DNA of 34,912 nucleotides from the NCBI RefSeq assembly GCF_001280595.1, contig NZ_LITU01000029.1:124783-159694 (forward strand), written 5' to 3'. Shown here in pieces: positions 10,154 to 18,412 of this stretch (positions are counted from its first letter, which is position 1; each line of letters begins with the position of its first letter). Source of the stretch: Paenibacillus xylanivorans (GTDB lineage Bacteria > Bacillota > Bacilli > Paenibacillales > Paenibacillaceae). Both the position numbers and the translations under genes were made by a program. The notes beneath the pieces were generated by a model. The model had not been told where the DNA came from and made no database searches. It was given only the letters and a program-made list of their open reading frames with translations.

Positions 10154-10471
10154 GTGTTGAATACACCTGCGTTTGATATTAGCGATTTAAAGCAGTTCGA
10201 CGAACCTGCTAATCTGCTGAAAGCTTTATCTCATCCCATTCGTCTGTGCATCGTACGTGGGCTAATGCGTAAAAAGAAATGTAACGTTTCATATATGCAG
10301 GAATGTCTCGACCTTCCGCAATCAACCGTATCTCAGCATTTGCAGAAGCTGCGCAGTGCAGGTATTGTCGCCACTGAGCGCAATGGCCTTGAAGTGAATT
10401 ACGTGCTTGCGGATCAACGGATTGAACAGATTATACCTATTCTTTTTGGAGAGGACGATTGTGAATCATGA
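10154..10471 (+). CDS. ArsR-family repressor, probable persulfide sensor
   Basis: This is a 105-residue winged HTH of the ArsR family: LLKALSHPIRLCIVRGL, then the recognition region CLDLPQSTVSQHLQKLRSAGIV, then the wing ERNGLEVNYVL. Cysteines are at 32, 43, 51 and 103. The metal-binding ELCVCD motif of arsenic sensors is absent. A Cys near residue 43 and another in the last helix (103) resemble the dithiol pair of SqrR/BigR persulfide sensors, which fits its partner, a CoA-disulfide reductase with sulfur-transfer domains. GTG 10154 and TTG 10157 are adjacent in-frame starts after AGGAGGA; TTG has the better spacing. The gene overlaps the next by 4 bp (ATGA), so the two are translationally coupled. 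Confidence 0.88.
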   Translation: MLNTPAFDISDLKQFDEPANLLKALSHPIRLCIVRGLMRKKKCNVSYMQECLDLPQSTVSQHLQKLRSAGIVATERNGLEVNYVLADQRIEQIIPILFGEDDCES

Positions 10472-12969
10472 GCAAAAAAGTATTGATTGTTGGTGGCGTA
10501 GCAGGGGGCGCATCTGCTGCTGCTCGCCTGCGCCGCCTGGATGAACACGCCGAAATCATTATATTTGAGAAAGGACCCTATATTTCATTTGCCAATTGTG
10601 GGTTACCTTATTATATTGGAGGCACGATCGCTGACCGCGATCGTCTGTTGGTACAAACACCTAAAGGAATGGCGGATCGTTTTCGAATCGATGTACGTAC
10701 GAAGAGTGAAGTTATCGCGATTAATCCGGACAATCGTACGGTTCAGGTACAGAGCCATGAGCGCGGACAATATGAAGAAAGCTACGACGAGCTAATTTTG
10801 TCACCAGGTGCACGGCCTATTATTCCTGATCTGCCGGGGAAGGACAATCCGCTTATTTACACAGTTCGCAGCATACCGGATATTGACCGCATCAAAGAAC
10901 AAATGAATTCAGATAACAACGCTTCTGCAATCGTTATTGGTGGTGGATTTATCGGTGTGGAAATGGCGGAAAATTTAAAAGAAGCAGGACTGGACGTCAC
11001 ACTGGTCGAGGGTAACGGACAGCTGCTCACCCCATTTGATCCCGAGCTCGCAGCGTCACTGGCACAGGAAATGGAGCAGCATGGCGTTAAGCTGCTATTT
11101 TCACAGCGTGTTCAGGGTTTCCAATCACGTGAACAAGGGATTGGTGTAGAGCTTGCCGATGGTCGGGTTCTTGCCGCAGATCTGGTCATTCTGGCAATAG
11201 GCGTAGCTCCGGACACTTCTTTTCTGCAACATAGCGGTGTTTCCCTGGGTGCGCGTGGACATATTATGGTCAACGAAGCGCTGGAGAGCAGCGTGCCGCA
11301 TATCTATGCTGTCGGTGATGCCATTGAAGTAACTGATTATATTCATGGAACAAAGACTGCTATTCCGCTGGCAGGACCTGCCAACAAACAGGGGCGAATT
11401 GTTGCCGATCGGATTGCGGGACTACATTCAACGTACAAAGGAACACAAGGGACGTCCATTATTAAAGTATTTGGAATGACTGGTGCTTCCACCGGCAGTA
11501 ATGAAAAAACACTAAAACGTCTTGGAATTGATTATCGCACGGTTATCGTGCACCCTGGCTCTCACGCCTCGTATTATCCAGGTTCCAGCGCGATCACTCT
11601 CAAGCTGCTGTTTACACCGGAAGGTAAAATTTTGGGCGCTCAGGCCGTCGGCTATGACGGGGTGGACAAACGAATTGATGACATTGCCGTTGCCATTCAT
11701 TTTGGCGGTCACATTAGCGATCTGGCTGAGCTTGAGCTGAGTTATGCACCGCCATATTCCTCTGCGAAAGATCCGGTTAACATGGCTGGATATGCAGCAG
11801 AGAATATCGTGACTGGGCGTGTACAAACGTTTACCTATGAACAGTTGTCTGCACGCCAACCTGAGCAGTCCATCTTGCTGGATGTACGCAGCGAACTGGA
11901 GCATCGCAATGGGAATATTCCGGGTTCGTTAAATATTTCAGTGGATGAGCTTCGTCAGCGTATCCATGAACTGGACTCCTCCAAAGAAATCTGGGTATAC
12001 TGCCAGGTTGGCTTACGGGGATATACTGCTTCGCAAATTTTACGGCAGCATGGCTTTAACGTGAAAAACCTGAGTGGAGGCTATAAAACATACCGCCAAG
12101 CGCAATTTAAGCCCACACTATTTTTTACGGAAAATCATGATACTAAGAACGGTCAGAATCCTGTCGAACAACTGCCTGCTACAAAAGAAACTTCATTGGA
12201 GCCGACCCATCCGTCGTTAATGAAACCTTTGCATATTGATAACGAATTGAACGTATGCGGTTTAAGTTGTCCCGGTCCGCTAATCCAGGTCAAGCAAAAA
12301 ATGGATCAACTGACAGACGGACAGACCCTACGCGTAAAAGCTTCGGATCCGGGATTTTATGAAGACGTTAAGGCATGGGCAACCATGTCTGGTTCCACAC
12401 TTCTACAGTTGGAACGTGGCAGGGGGGGCATTATTGAGGCGGTACTAGTTAAGAACACAGCGCAAACCGTATCCTCAACTAAGCAAACTCCTGAAGCTGA
12501 GCCTGCCAGTACGATGGTTGTTTTCAGCGGTGATCTGGATAAAGCGATTGCGTCATTTATTATTGCAAATGGGGCAGCGGCAAGTGGACGAAAAGTTACG
12601 ATGTTTTTTACCTTCTGGGGGTTGAATATTATCCGTAAGCATCAGCATCAGCCTGTATCCAAAACAGGGATTGGCCGAATGTTTAACATGATGCTGCCAA
12701 GCAGCAGCCACAAGCTTGGCATGTCCAAAATGAATATGCTAGGGATTGGGCCAAAAATGATCCGCGGTCTTATGAAAAATAACAATGTTGCTTCTCTGGA
12801 GGAACTTATACAAACCGCAGCAGAGCAAGGGGTAGAGATGGTGGCTTGCCAGATGTCCATGGATTTAATGGGCATTCAACGTGAAGAAATAATGGACCAA
12901 ATTACAATTGGTGGCGTGGGTTACTATTTGGGACAGGCGGCTCAGGCAAACCATAACCTGTTTATATAA
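10468..12969 (+). CDS. cdr: CoA-disulfide reductase fused to rhodanese, TusA and DsrE modules
   Basis: This 833-residue protein has four modules. Residues 1-445 are a flavin-dependent CoA-disulfide/persulfide reductase with GGVAGGASAAARLRR for FAD, active Cys44 in FANCGLPYY, the NAD(P)H site VIGGGFIGVEMAENL and YAVGDAIEV. Residues about 460-550 are a rhodanese domain with Cys512 in YCQVGLRG. Residues about 590-665 are TusA-like with Cys601 in CGLSCPGPL. Residues about 675-833 are DsrE/F-like, with Cys794 in VACQMSMDLMG and a hydrophobic MFFTFWGLN strand. The modules make a chain for reducing CoA or other low-molecular persulfides and passing sulfane sulfur between cysteines in the cytoplasm. 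Such fusions are known in Firmicutes. It is coupled to the ArsR gene and probably derepressed by sulfide or persulfide. Confidence 0.92.
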   Translation: MSKKVLIVGGVAGGASAAARLRRLDEHAEIIIFEKGPYISFANCGLPYYIGGTIADRDRLLVQTPKGMADRFRIDVRTKSEVIAINPDNRTVQVQSHERGQYEESYDELILSPGARPIIPDLPGKDNPLIYTVRSIPDIDRIKEQMNSDNNASAIVIGGGFIGVEMAENLKEAGLDVTLVEGNGQLLTPFDPELAASLAQEMEQHGVKLLFSQRVQGFQSREQGIGVELADGRVLAADLVILAIGVAPDTSFLQHSGVSLGARGHIMVNEALESSVPHIYAVGDAIEVTDYIHGTKTAIPLAGPANKQGRIVADRIAGLHSTYKGTQGTSIIKVFGMTGASTGSNEKTLKRLGIDYRTVIVHPGSHASYYPGSSAITLKLLFTPEGKILGAQAVGYDGVDKRIDDIAVAIHFGGHISDLAELELSYAPPYSSAKDPVNMAGYAAENIVTGRVQTFTYEQLSARQPEQSILLDVRSELEHRNGNIPGSLNISVDELRQRIHELDSSKEIWVYCQVGLRGYTASQILRQHGFNVKNLSGGYKTYRQAQFKPTLFFTENHDTKNGQNPVEQLPATKETSLEPTHPSLMKPLHIDNELNVCGLSCPGPLIQVKQKMDQLTDGQTLRVKASDPGFYEDVKAWATMSGSTLLQLERGRGGIIEAVLVKNTAQTVSSTKQTPEAEPASTMVVFSGDLDKAIASFIIANGAAASGRKVTMFFTFWGLNIIRKHQHQPVSKTGIGRMFNMMLPSSSHKLGMSKMNMLGIGPKMIRGLMKNNNVASLEELIQTAAEQGVEMVACQMSMDLMGIQREEIMDQITIGGVGYYLGQAAQANHNLFI

Positions 12970-13054
12970 AATTCGATATTAATCTGATCTCTGTCACAAC
13001 CTGAAAATCTTAATCCTATAAAAACATCTATTTGAGTTTGTACGTTTCCCGATG

Positions 13055-13080
13055 AAAGCCACTAATGTAGTGGCTTTTTC
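13055..13080 (+). terminator. Terminator of the arsR-cdr operon
   Basis: AAAGCCACTA at 13055-13064 pairs perfectly with TAGTGGCTTT at 13068-13077 around a 3-nt loop, followed by T residues. Confidence 0.8.
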
Positions 13081-13119
13081 TTTATAAACTTTTTCTTTAT
13101 AAACTTTTTCCTTACAAAC
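13075..13119 (+). repeat. Three tandem copies of a 15-bp unit
   Basis: TTTTTCTTTATAAAC occurs at 13075-13089 and 13090-13104, and with two changes at 13105-13119. The first copy overlaps the terminator tail, which suggests slippage duplication of terminator-flanking DNA. No function is evident. Confidence 0.85.
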
Positions 13120-13165
13120 CAAACTTCGCTCTTGCTGTTCATGAGTGAAGCTCCTTGTCTTTTCG

Positions 13166-13264
13166 CGCAATAAACTGAACGGAATATGCAATGAAAATGT
13201 TCCTTAATTACCTTAAAATGTAATAAACCTGCCACGATTCAGTTCATATAGTAAGCGCTTTCCA
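13166..13264 (+). promoter_or_regulatory. AraC-box/-10/cre promoter module, copy 2 (xynC promoter)
   Basis: GCAATAAA at 13167-13174 and GCAATGAA at 13188-13195 lie 21 bp apart. TTACCTTAAAATGTAAT (13208-13224) contains the -10 TAAAAT at 13214-13219. A cre-like site, TAGTAAGCGCTTTCCA, at 13249-13264 matches the CcpA consensus at 14 of 16 positions. Every element is displaced by exactly 11,505 bp from its counterpart at 1661-1759. The sequence between elements is far less conserved than the elements. The inferred regulators are the AraC protein encoded at 766-1641 (activation) and CcpA (repression). Confidence 0.7.
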
Positions 13265-13327
13265 ATTAATTTCTCATGGGTTAGTACATTTTACAGGATT
13301 CTTTATTTGAAGAGGAGGATGAGGTTA

Positions 13328-14677
13328 ATGAGTGTACGTTTCAAAAAAACGATTAGTGTAATACTTGCCTGCTTGACTGCGCTGCCAGTTATGATCACGG
13401 CACAAACTCCAGTGAAGGTGTCCGCAGCGAATGATGTAACGATTAACCTGTCGGCAGAAAAACAGATTATACGGGGATTTGGAGGGATCAATCATCCTGC
13501 CTGGATCGGAGATCTTACAGCGGCGCAACGGGAAACCGCTTTCGGTAACGGTCAGAATCAACTTGGCTTCTCTATACTGAGAATTTATGTCGACCCTGAT
13601 CGGAATAACTGGTATCGTGAAGTCCCCACAGCCAAACGTGCGATTGAACAGGGAGCTCTCGTATTTGCTTCACCATGGAATCCGCCCAGTGACATGATTG
13701 AAACCTTTAATCGCAACGGGGATACAAATGCCAAACGACTCAAATACGATAAATATGTCGCATATGCGCAACACCTGAATGATTTTGTAACCTATATGAA
13801 AAATAATGGTGTGAATTTGTATGCGGTTTCCGTGCAAAACGAGCCGGATTATGCACATGATTGGACCTGGTGGACGCCTCAGGAGATGCTCCGGTTTATG
13901 AAAGAAAATGCCGGATCAATCAACAACACCAAGGTGATGGCACCAGAGTCGTTCCAATATTTGAAAAACATGTCTGATCCCATATTGAATGACCCACAGG
14001 CTCTTGCCAATATGGATATTCTCGGTGCGCATACTTATGGAACACAGTTCAGCGACTTCCCTTATCCGTTGTTCAAACAGAAAGGCACAGGGAAAGAACT
14101 TTGGATGACTGAAGTTTATTATCCAAACAGCAACAATAATTCGGCTGACCTCTGGCCAGAAGCGCTCGACGTCTCCTATCATATGCACCATGCTATGGTA
14201 GAAGCAGATTTTCAGGCTTATGTCTGGTGGTATATCCGCAGGCAGTACGGTCCCATGAAAGAGGACGGCACGATTAGCAAGCGTGGTTACAATATGGCTC
14301 ATTTCTCCAAATTCATTCGTCCAGGTTATGTCAGGGTTGACGCAACCAAAAATCCTGATACGAACACGTATACCTCAGCTTACAAAGGAGATAACAAGGT
14401 CGTTATCGTTGCGATCAACAGAGGTACCTCGGCAGCAAGTCAAAGGTTTGTTTTGCAAAACGGCAATGCTTCTACAGTTTCCTCTTGGGTCACGGACGTC
14501 AGCAGAAACCTGCAGGCAGGAACGCCAATTAGTGCATCCAGTGGTACTTTTACAGCCACGCTGCCACCACAGAGTGTTACAACCTTCGTTGCCAGTCTTA
14601 CAGGTGTTTCCAGTGGTTCCAACACGGATAGTACCTATGAGGTCGAGACGGTTACTAACCAGATAGCAGGCAATTGA
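13328..14677 (+). CDS. xynC: GH30_8 glucuronoxylanase XynC, secreted
   Basis: XynC cuts xylan at positions set by methylglucuronic acid side chains. The protein matches B. subtilis XynC almost throughout: RGFGGINHPAWIGDLTAAQR, SILRIYVDPDRNNWY, FASPWNPPSDMIETFNRNGD, MAPESFQYLKNMSDPI and YVWWYIRRQYGPMKEDG. Glu172 (QNEPDYAH) is the acid/base and Glu262 (WMTEVYYPN) the nucleophile. The C-terminal beta domain ends at QSVTTFVASL. A signal peptide is clear (basic MSVRFKKT, hydrophobic core, cleavage near VSAAND). ATG 13328 is chosen because the strong GAGG of GAGGAGGATGAGG is 5 nt upstream; the frame opens at 13307. About 22 residues follow the usual end (SSGSNTDSTYEVETV...): a Ser-rich linker and what looks like the first residues of a lost carbohydrate-binding module. 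It is the only secreted glycosidase in the window. Confidence 0.95.
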   Translation: MSVRFKKTISVILACLTALPVMITAQTPVKVSAANDVTINLSAEKQIIRGFGGINHPAWIGDLTAAQRETAFGNGQNQLGFSILRIYVDPDRNNWYREVPTAKRAIEQGALVFASPWNPPSDMIETFNRNGDTNAKRLKYDKYVAYAQHLNDFVTYMKNNGVNLYAVSVQNEPDYAHDWTWWTPQEMLRFMKENAGSINNTKVMAPESFQYLKNMSDPILNDPQALANMDILGAHTYGTQFSDFPYPLFKQKGTGKELWMTEVYYPNSNNNSADLWPEALDVSYHMHHAMVEADFQAYVWWYIRRQYGPMKEDGTISKRGYNMAHFSKFIRPGYVRVDATKNPDTNTYTSAYKGDNKVVIVAINRGTSAASQRFVLQNGNASTVSSWVTDVSRNLQAGTPISASSGTFTATLPPQSVTTFVASLTGVSSGSNTDSTYEVETVTNQIAGN

Positions 14678-14733
14678 AATAATTCAACCGAAAAAGTAAC
14701 AGCAGTTTGCATTTAAGGCAATCCATTCAAGAA

Positions 14734-14769
14734 AAAAGGCGTTCCTGGATTATCAGGAGCGCCTTTTCG
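14734..14769. terminator. Bidirectional terminator between xynC and the minus-strand operon
   Basis: AGGCGTTCCTG pairs with CAGGAGCGCCT (one G-T pair). The hairpin has six A on its left and TTTT on its right, so it can stop transcripts from both sides. It lies between convergent genes. Confidence 0.75.
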
Positions 14770-14810
14770 TACGACTGGTGTAACTTATAACGGGGATGTG
14801 TCTGTTCCTT

Positions 14811-15590
14811 CTATAATAATCCTGCCCAATGCAGACCATGCCAAATCCCATCTTGCTCTGCATGGGTCGTAACATGGGACGCCAATTGTTGTAGAGGATA
14901 CGGGGCATTGCCCATTGCAATGCTACAGCCTGCATAACGAAACATCTCCATATCATTGAAGTTGTCGCCGAAGGCATACACATCTTCAGGGGAAAACCCC
15001 GTTCGGGCTGCGAGTTTGGAAACACCTTCCGCTTTGGAGCCTCCCGCAGGCAGAACGTCCATGGACAACGGATGCCAGCGGACAAAGTTGAGATCTCGAA
15101 ACCTTTCGCGATAAGTCGTTTCCTCTTCTGGTGAACAGAACAGCATTGTTTGATAGATAAGTCTGTTTTTGCAGAATTGCTTTTTAACCCCAGGATGGGT
15201 CACACCAAGCGAGGTTAGACAAAGATCTACATGCGGGTGATAATCCTGACTGCAGCTCATTTGCGAATGATCAAGATAGACGAGTGGATGTCCGGATAAT
15301 CCAGCGAATGCAGACAGTTGATTCAAAGCCTCCGAACGGATGGGATTGCTGTGAATGAGTTCCCCTTGATGAATCACATATTGTCCATTGAAGCTAACAT
15401 AAGACGCCAGTCCAAGTTCAAGGCGAATCTGTTCCAACATGAACGGAGATCGTCCTGAGGCCAAAGCTACTGTATGACCAGCTTCTTTTAACGCCTGAAC
15501 GGCTTGCTTCGCGGAAGCGGGAATCCGATTGTGACGATCCAGAAGAGTACCATCGATGTCAAAGAAAATCAGCTTCTTGGTTTGAATCAA
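14811..15590 (-). CDS. HAD-superfamily Cof-type phosphatase (distal gene of operon)
   Basis: This 259-residue type IIB HAD phosphatase has motif I FFDIDGTLLD near the N-terminus, motif II ALASGRSPF, a cap domain insert between them and the C-terminal half, motif III Lys in GGSKAEGVSKLA, and motif IV AFGDNFNDMEMF. Family members hydrolyse sugar phosphates and similar small phosphates in the cytoplasm. It starts at TTG 15590, 4 nt after the ATPase stop at 15595; its GGAG lies within the end of that gene. It is the last gene of a six-gene operon that contains a second enzyme of the same family, suggesting two dephosphorylation steps or two substrates. Confidence 0.88.
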   Translation of the reverse strand: MIQTKKLIFFDIDGTLLDRHNRIPASAKQAVQALKEAGHTVALASGRSPFMLEQIRLELGLASYVSFNGQYVIHQGELIHSNPIRSEALNQLSAFAGLSGHPLVYLDHSQMSCSQDYHPHVDLCLTSLGVTHPGVKKQFCKNRLIYQTMLFCSPEEETTYRERFRDLNFVRWHPLSMDVLPAGGSKAEGVSKLAARTGFSPEDVYAFGDNFNDMEMFRYAGCSIAMGNAPYPLQQLASHVTTHAEQDGIWHGLHWAGLL

Positions 15591-15594
15591 AACG

Positions 15595-16644
15595 TCACAC
15601 TCCTTCGCCGCTGACGGAAGAAAGACTCAGACTCACTTGGTCATTCAGGGAGAACGGAAGGGGAGAGATGACTTCCCAACGTGTGGCATCGCTGCGGATG
15701 TCATAGTGAAATTCTTTCCCTTGAAACTGAACATTGACAATCTCACCCAATATTCCGGCTTTGCCTGAAGGCTGCAGCTGGAACTGATCCGGCCTCACGG
15801 GATATAATCCGTGCGATTTAAAATATTTCCCAACCTGCTTGCCAGGCCAAGAAATATTGTTGCCGTCCTTAGGCATGAAGACATCGTCATCCCAGTGACC
15901 CGTGACCAAATTGGATTTCGATACGAACCTCGCTACGAATTCGGTCTCCGGCCGCAAATAAATCTCCTGCGGCGTTCCAGCCTGCTCAATCCGTCCATCC
16001 TTCATAACGATGATCCGGTCAGCCATGGCAAGGGCTTCGCCTTGATCATGCGTAACATAGACTACGGCCGATCCGGTATTCCGGTGTACCTGTTGAATCT
16101 CACGTCGCATATCCATGCGAAGCATGGCATCCAGACTGCTGAGAGGTTCATCCATCAGCAACAGTGACGGCTGGGGTGCAATGGCCCGCGCGATAGCCAC
16201 GCGTTGTTTTTGTCCCCCGGACAGCTCATGCGGCATGCGGTCTGCCAGATGTGAAAGTCCCGACATATTCAGGACTTCCTGGATGCGGTTCTTTTCGTTA
16301 TTTTTAATATGAGAAGGTGTTGATTTATGCGTCCGTATGGGGAAACGGATGTGCTCAGACACATTCATATGCGGCCAAAGCGCAAAGGACTGGAATACCA
16401 TGCCGATTCTTCGTTTTTCCGGGGGAAGCAATGTCCCTGAGCCTGCAACTACCAGGTCATCCATGAGAACCTCGCCGCTGCTCGGCTGCTCGAATCCGGC
16501 AAGAATGCGCAGCAACGTTGTTTTCCCACAACCTGACGGTCCAAGGATTGCTACGAATTCTCCATCCTTAATCGTTAAGTCAATGGAATGAAGCGCCTGG
16601 AAACTGCCGAAGGACTTGCTAACCTGTTTGATCTGGATACTCAT
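15595..16644 (-). CDS. ABC transporter ATPase, FbpC/AfuC type
   Basis: This is the ATPase of an importer. Walker A is GPSGCGKTT, the Q-loop region is GMVFQSFALWPHM, the signature is LSGGQKQR, Walker B is LLLMDEPLSSLD and the switch His is in YVTHDQGEA. The C-terminal 110 residues form the TOBE-like regulatory domain of the FbpC/PotA/MalK class. Its ATG overlaps the permease stop by 4 bp (ATGA). Transporters of this class carry ferric ion, spermidine, aminoethylphosphonate or sugar phosphates; the ATPase alone does not decide. Confidence 0.92.
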   Translation of the reverse strand: MSIQIKQVSKSFGSFQALHSIDLTIKDGEFVAILGPSGCGKTTLLRILAGFEQPSSGEVLMDDLVVAGSGTLLPPEKRRIGMVFQSFALWPHMNVSEHIRFPIRTHKSTPSHIKNNEKNRIQEVLNMSGLSHLADRMPHELSGGQKQRVAIARAIAPQPSLLLMDEPLSSLDAMLRMDMRREIQQVHRNTGSAVVYVTHDQGEALAMADRIIVMKDGRIEQAGTPQEIYLRPETEFVARFVSKSNLVTGHWDDDVFMPKDGNNISWPGKQVGKYFKSHGLYPVRPDQFQLQPSGKAGILGEIVNVQFQGKEFHYDIRSDATRWEVISPLPFSLNDQVSLSLSSVSGEGV

Positions 16645-18395
16645 GACTTCACTCCCTTACGTGCGGCCCATCGCTGAGCGATGAGCAAAATCACTCCTCC
16701 TGCCGCAATGAGTGCGACAATCAGACTGGACAATGCGGTTGAATAGAGGGTATCCCCTGCCTGCTCAAAACTAAATATGGTGACACCAATAGTCTGTGAA
16801 CCCGAAGAATATAACAGTGCCGATACGGTAAGCTCGGTCAGGGCTGTCAGGAAGACCAACATGCCTCCTGTCAGAATACCCGGCAGCAATAATGGCAGCA
16901 AAACCGCCGTCCACTTGCGCCAGAAACCGGCTCCGGAGATCCGTGCAGCCTCCTCCATCGATGAATCCAGCTGCATGAATGAAGTGACACTTGAACGAAT
17001 CTGAAGAATAAGAAATCGACAGATATATGCGATAAACAAAATGGTCATCGTTCCATAGATGCCAGGATTCCAGCCAGGGATCAGCTCCATCCATACCAGA
17101 ATCATGGATAGGGCGAACACTATACCAGGTAAGGTGTAGGGTACGGCAGTGGCCAGCTCGGCCATTTTATTGAATTGATTAGGCTTACGTACCCGTATAT
17201 ACGCAAATCCTGAGCCTATAATCAGACAAGCGAGCATCGTGACGAGGGCGAGGACAAGACTGTTCTGGATCGCCTGCCATACACGCTCATTCTCAAAGAG
17301 AATATATCTATAATTGTCTAATGTCATATTGGCACGTGTAAGACCGAGACCATAGGCTCTTTTTAAAGACATCGAGAACATCGAAGACAACGGAACAATA
17401 GTAATCAGCAAGAGACCCGACCATATAGCCAACGTTAATGGCTTCCGCATGCGACCCAAAGCATATCTGGGGGCCAGATCGGGTTGCATCGTATCGGAGG
17501 CATGATTTTTGCGCAAAAGCATCCATTGCAACAGACTTCCGACTACTGTAGTTACACCGAGCAGCACAGATAAGGATGCACCACGGGCGAATGCCGAAGG
17601 TCCAAACCCGATAATCTCTTCATATATAAGCGTACTGAGAACTGAAATGTTTACAGGTGTGCCGAGAAAGGCCGGTATGCCGAAATTGTCCAGCGAAGCC
17701 AGAAATACAAGCAATCCTCCAGCCGTCAGGCCCGGGAGGGCAAGTGGCAATGTAATACGACGGAAAACTTCCATCCTTCCGGCACCTCCAGCTCTTGCCG
17801 CCCATTCCAGATCACGCGGGATTTTGCGCAGTACATCCAGTGTGAACATGTACACCAGCGGAAAATGATGAATACCCATAACAAATACAATTCCACCTAA
17901 ACTGTACATACTCCATGGGGCGAGTTCGGGATGAATCCATTGCAGTACACCCGCAAGCCATCCCTGTGATCCGGTAAAAGAAGACCAGGACAACGTGAGA
18001 ACATAGGAGGGTAGAATAAAACAAAGCAAAATCCCCATATGCAGGGCGGACTTATTCCGGATATCCGTGTAGGCAACGATCCAGGCCAGTGCAGTTCCGA
18101 GCACCAGAGAGAGCACTGTAGAACCGATGACGATAAATACGGTATTACGCAATGTGGACCCAAAACGGTCCTGTTGCAACAAATCGCTATAGTGAGACAG
18201 CGTTAAACCTTGCTCGCCCTGAAAACTGAGAAGAACTAGCTTCAGAATGGGGTATACAAAAAATATCAGTACGGCTGCTGCACCCAACAGGGCTGCCAGT
18301 CGATTCCAACGTAGCAGGCCGGAGAGGGAGGAAAAGGGCTTGCGCCCTTTTTGTTGTCCCCGCAGAACCATTCTATTTGTTTTCACTTTCTCCAT
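16641..18395 (-). CDS. ABC transporter double-length permease, FbpB/AfuB type
   Basis: The 584 residues hold two tandem permease halves of about six membrane segments each. Each half has an EAA-type loop that contacts the ATPase: DLEWAARAGGAGRMEVFRRITLPLALPGL and SMEEAARISGAGFWRKWTAVLLPLLLPGI. This duplicated form is typical of FbpB, AfuB and PhnU-like permeases rather than ordinary sugar permeases. The N-terminus is cytoplasmic and basic. It lies 17 bp after the binding-protein gene and overlaps the ATPase gene. Confidence 0.92.
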   Translation of the reverse strand: MEKVKTNRMVLRGQQKGRKPFSSLSGLLRWNRLAALLGAAAVLIFFVYPILKLVLLSFQGEQGLTLSHYSDLLQQDRFGSTLRNTVFIVIGSTVLSLVLGTALAWIVAYTDIRNKSALHMGILLCFILPSYVLTLSWSSFTGSQGWLAGVLQWIHPELAPWSMYSLGGIVFVMGIHHFPLVYMFTLDVLRKIPRDLEWAARAGGAGRMEVFRRITLPLALPGLTAGGLLVFLASLDNFGIPAFLGTPVNISVLSTLIYEEIIGFGPSAFARGASLSVLLGVTTVVGSLLQWMLLRKNHASDTMQPDLAPRYALGRMRKPLTLAIWSGLLLITIVPLSSMFSMSLKRAYGLGLTRANMTLDNYRYILFENERVWQAIQNSLVLALVTMLACLIIGSGFAYIRVRKPNQFNKMAELATAVPYTLPGIVFALSMILVWMELIPGWNPGIYGTMTILFIAYICRFLILQIRSSVTSFMQLDSSMEEAARISGAGFWRKWTAVLLPLLLPGILTGGMLVFLTALTELTVSALLYSSGSQTIGVTIFSFEQAGDTLYSTALSSLIVALIAAGGVILLIAQRWAARKGVKS

Positions 18396-18412
18396 AAGAA
18401 CAGCTCCAATCC

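Larger units (their letters stand above)
12970..13327 (+). other. Intergenic region between cdr and xynC
   Basis: This 358-bp gap has no gene. In order it holds a terminator (13055-13080), three tandem 15-bp repeats (13075-13119), the xynC promoter module (13166-13264), and the GAGGAGGATGAGG ribosome binding site before ATG 13328. Open frames on the minus strand here arise from the 15-bp repeats and are not believed. Confidence 0.8.

Noticed and set aside
12994..13191. Minus-strand open frame with repeated VYKEK units
   Set aside because: It is produced by the 15-bp tandem repeat and runs through a terminator; there is no ribosome binding site.
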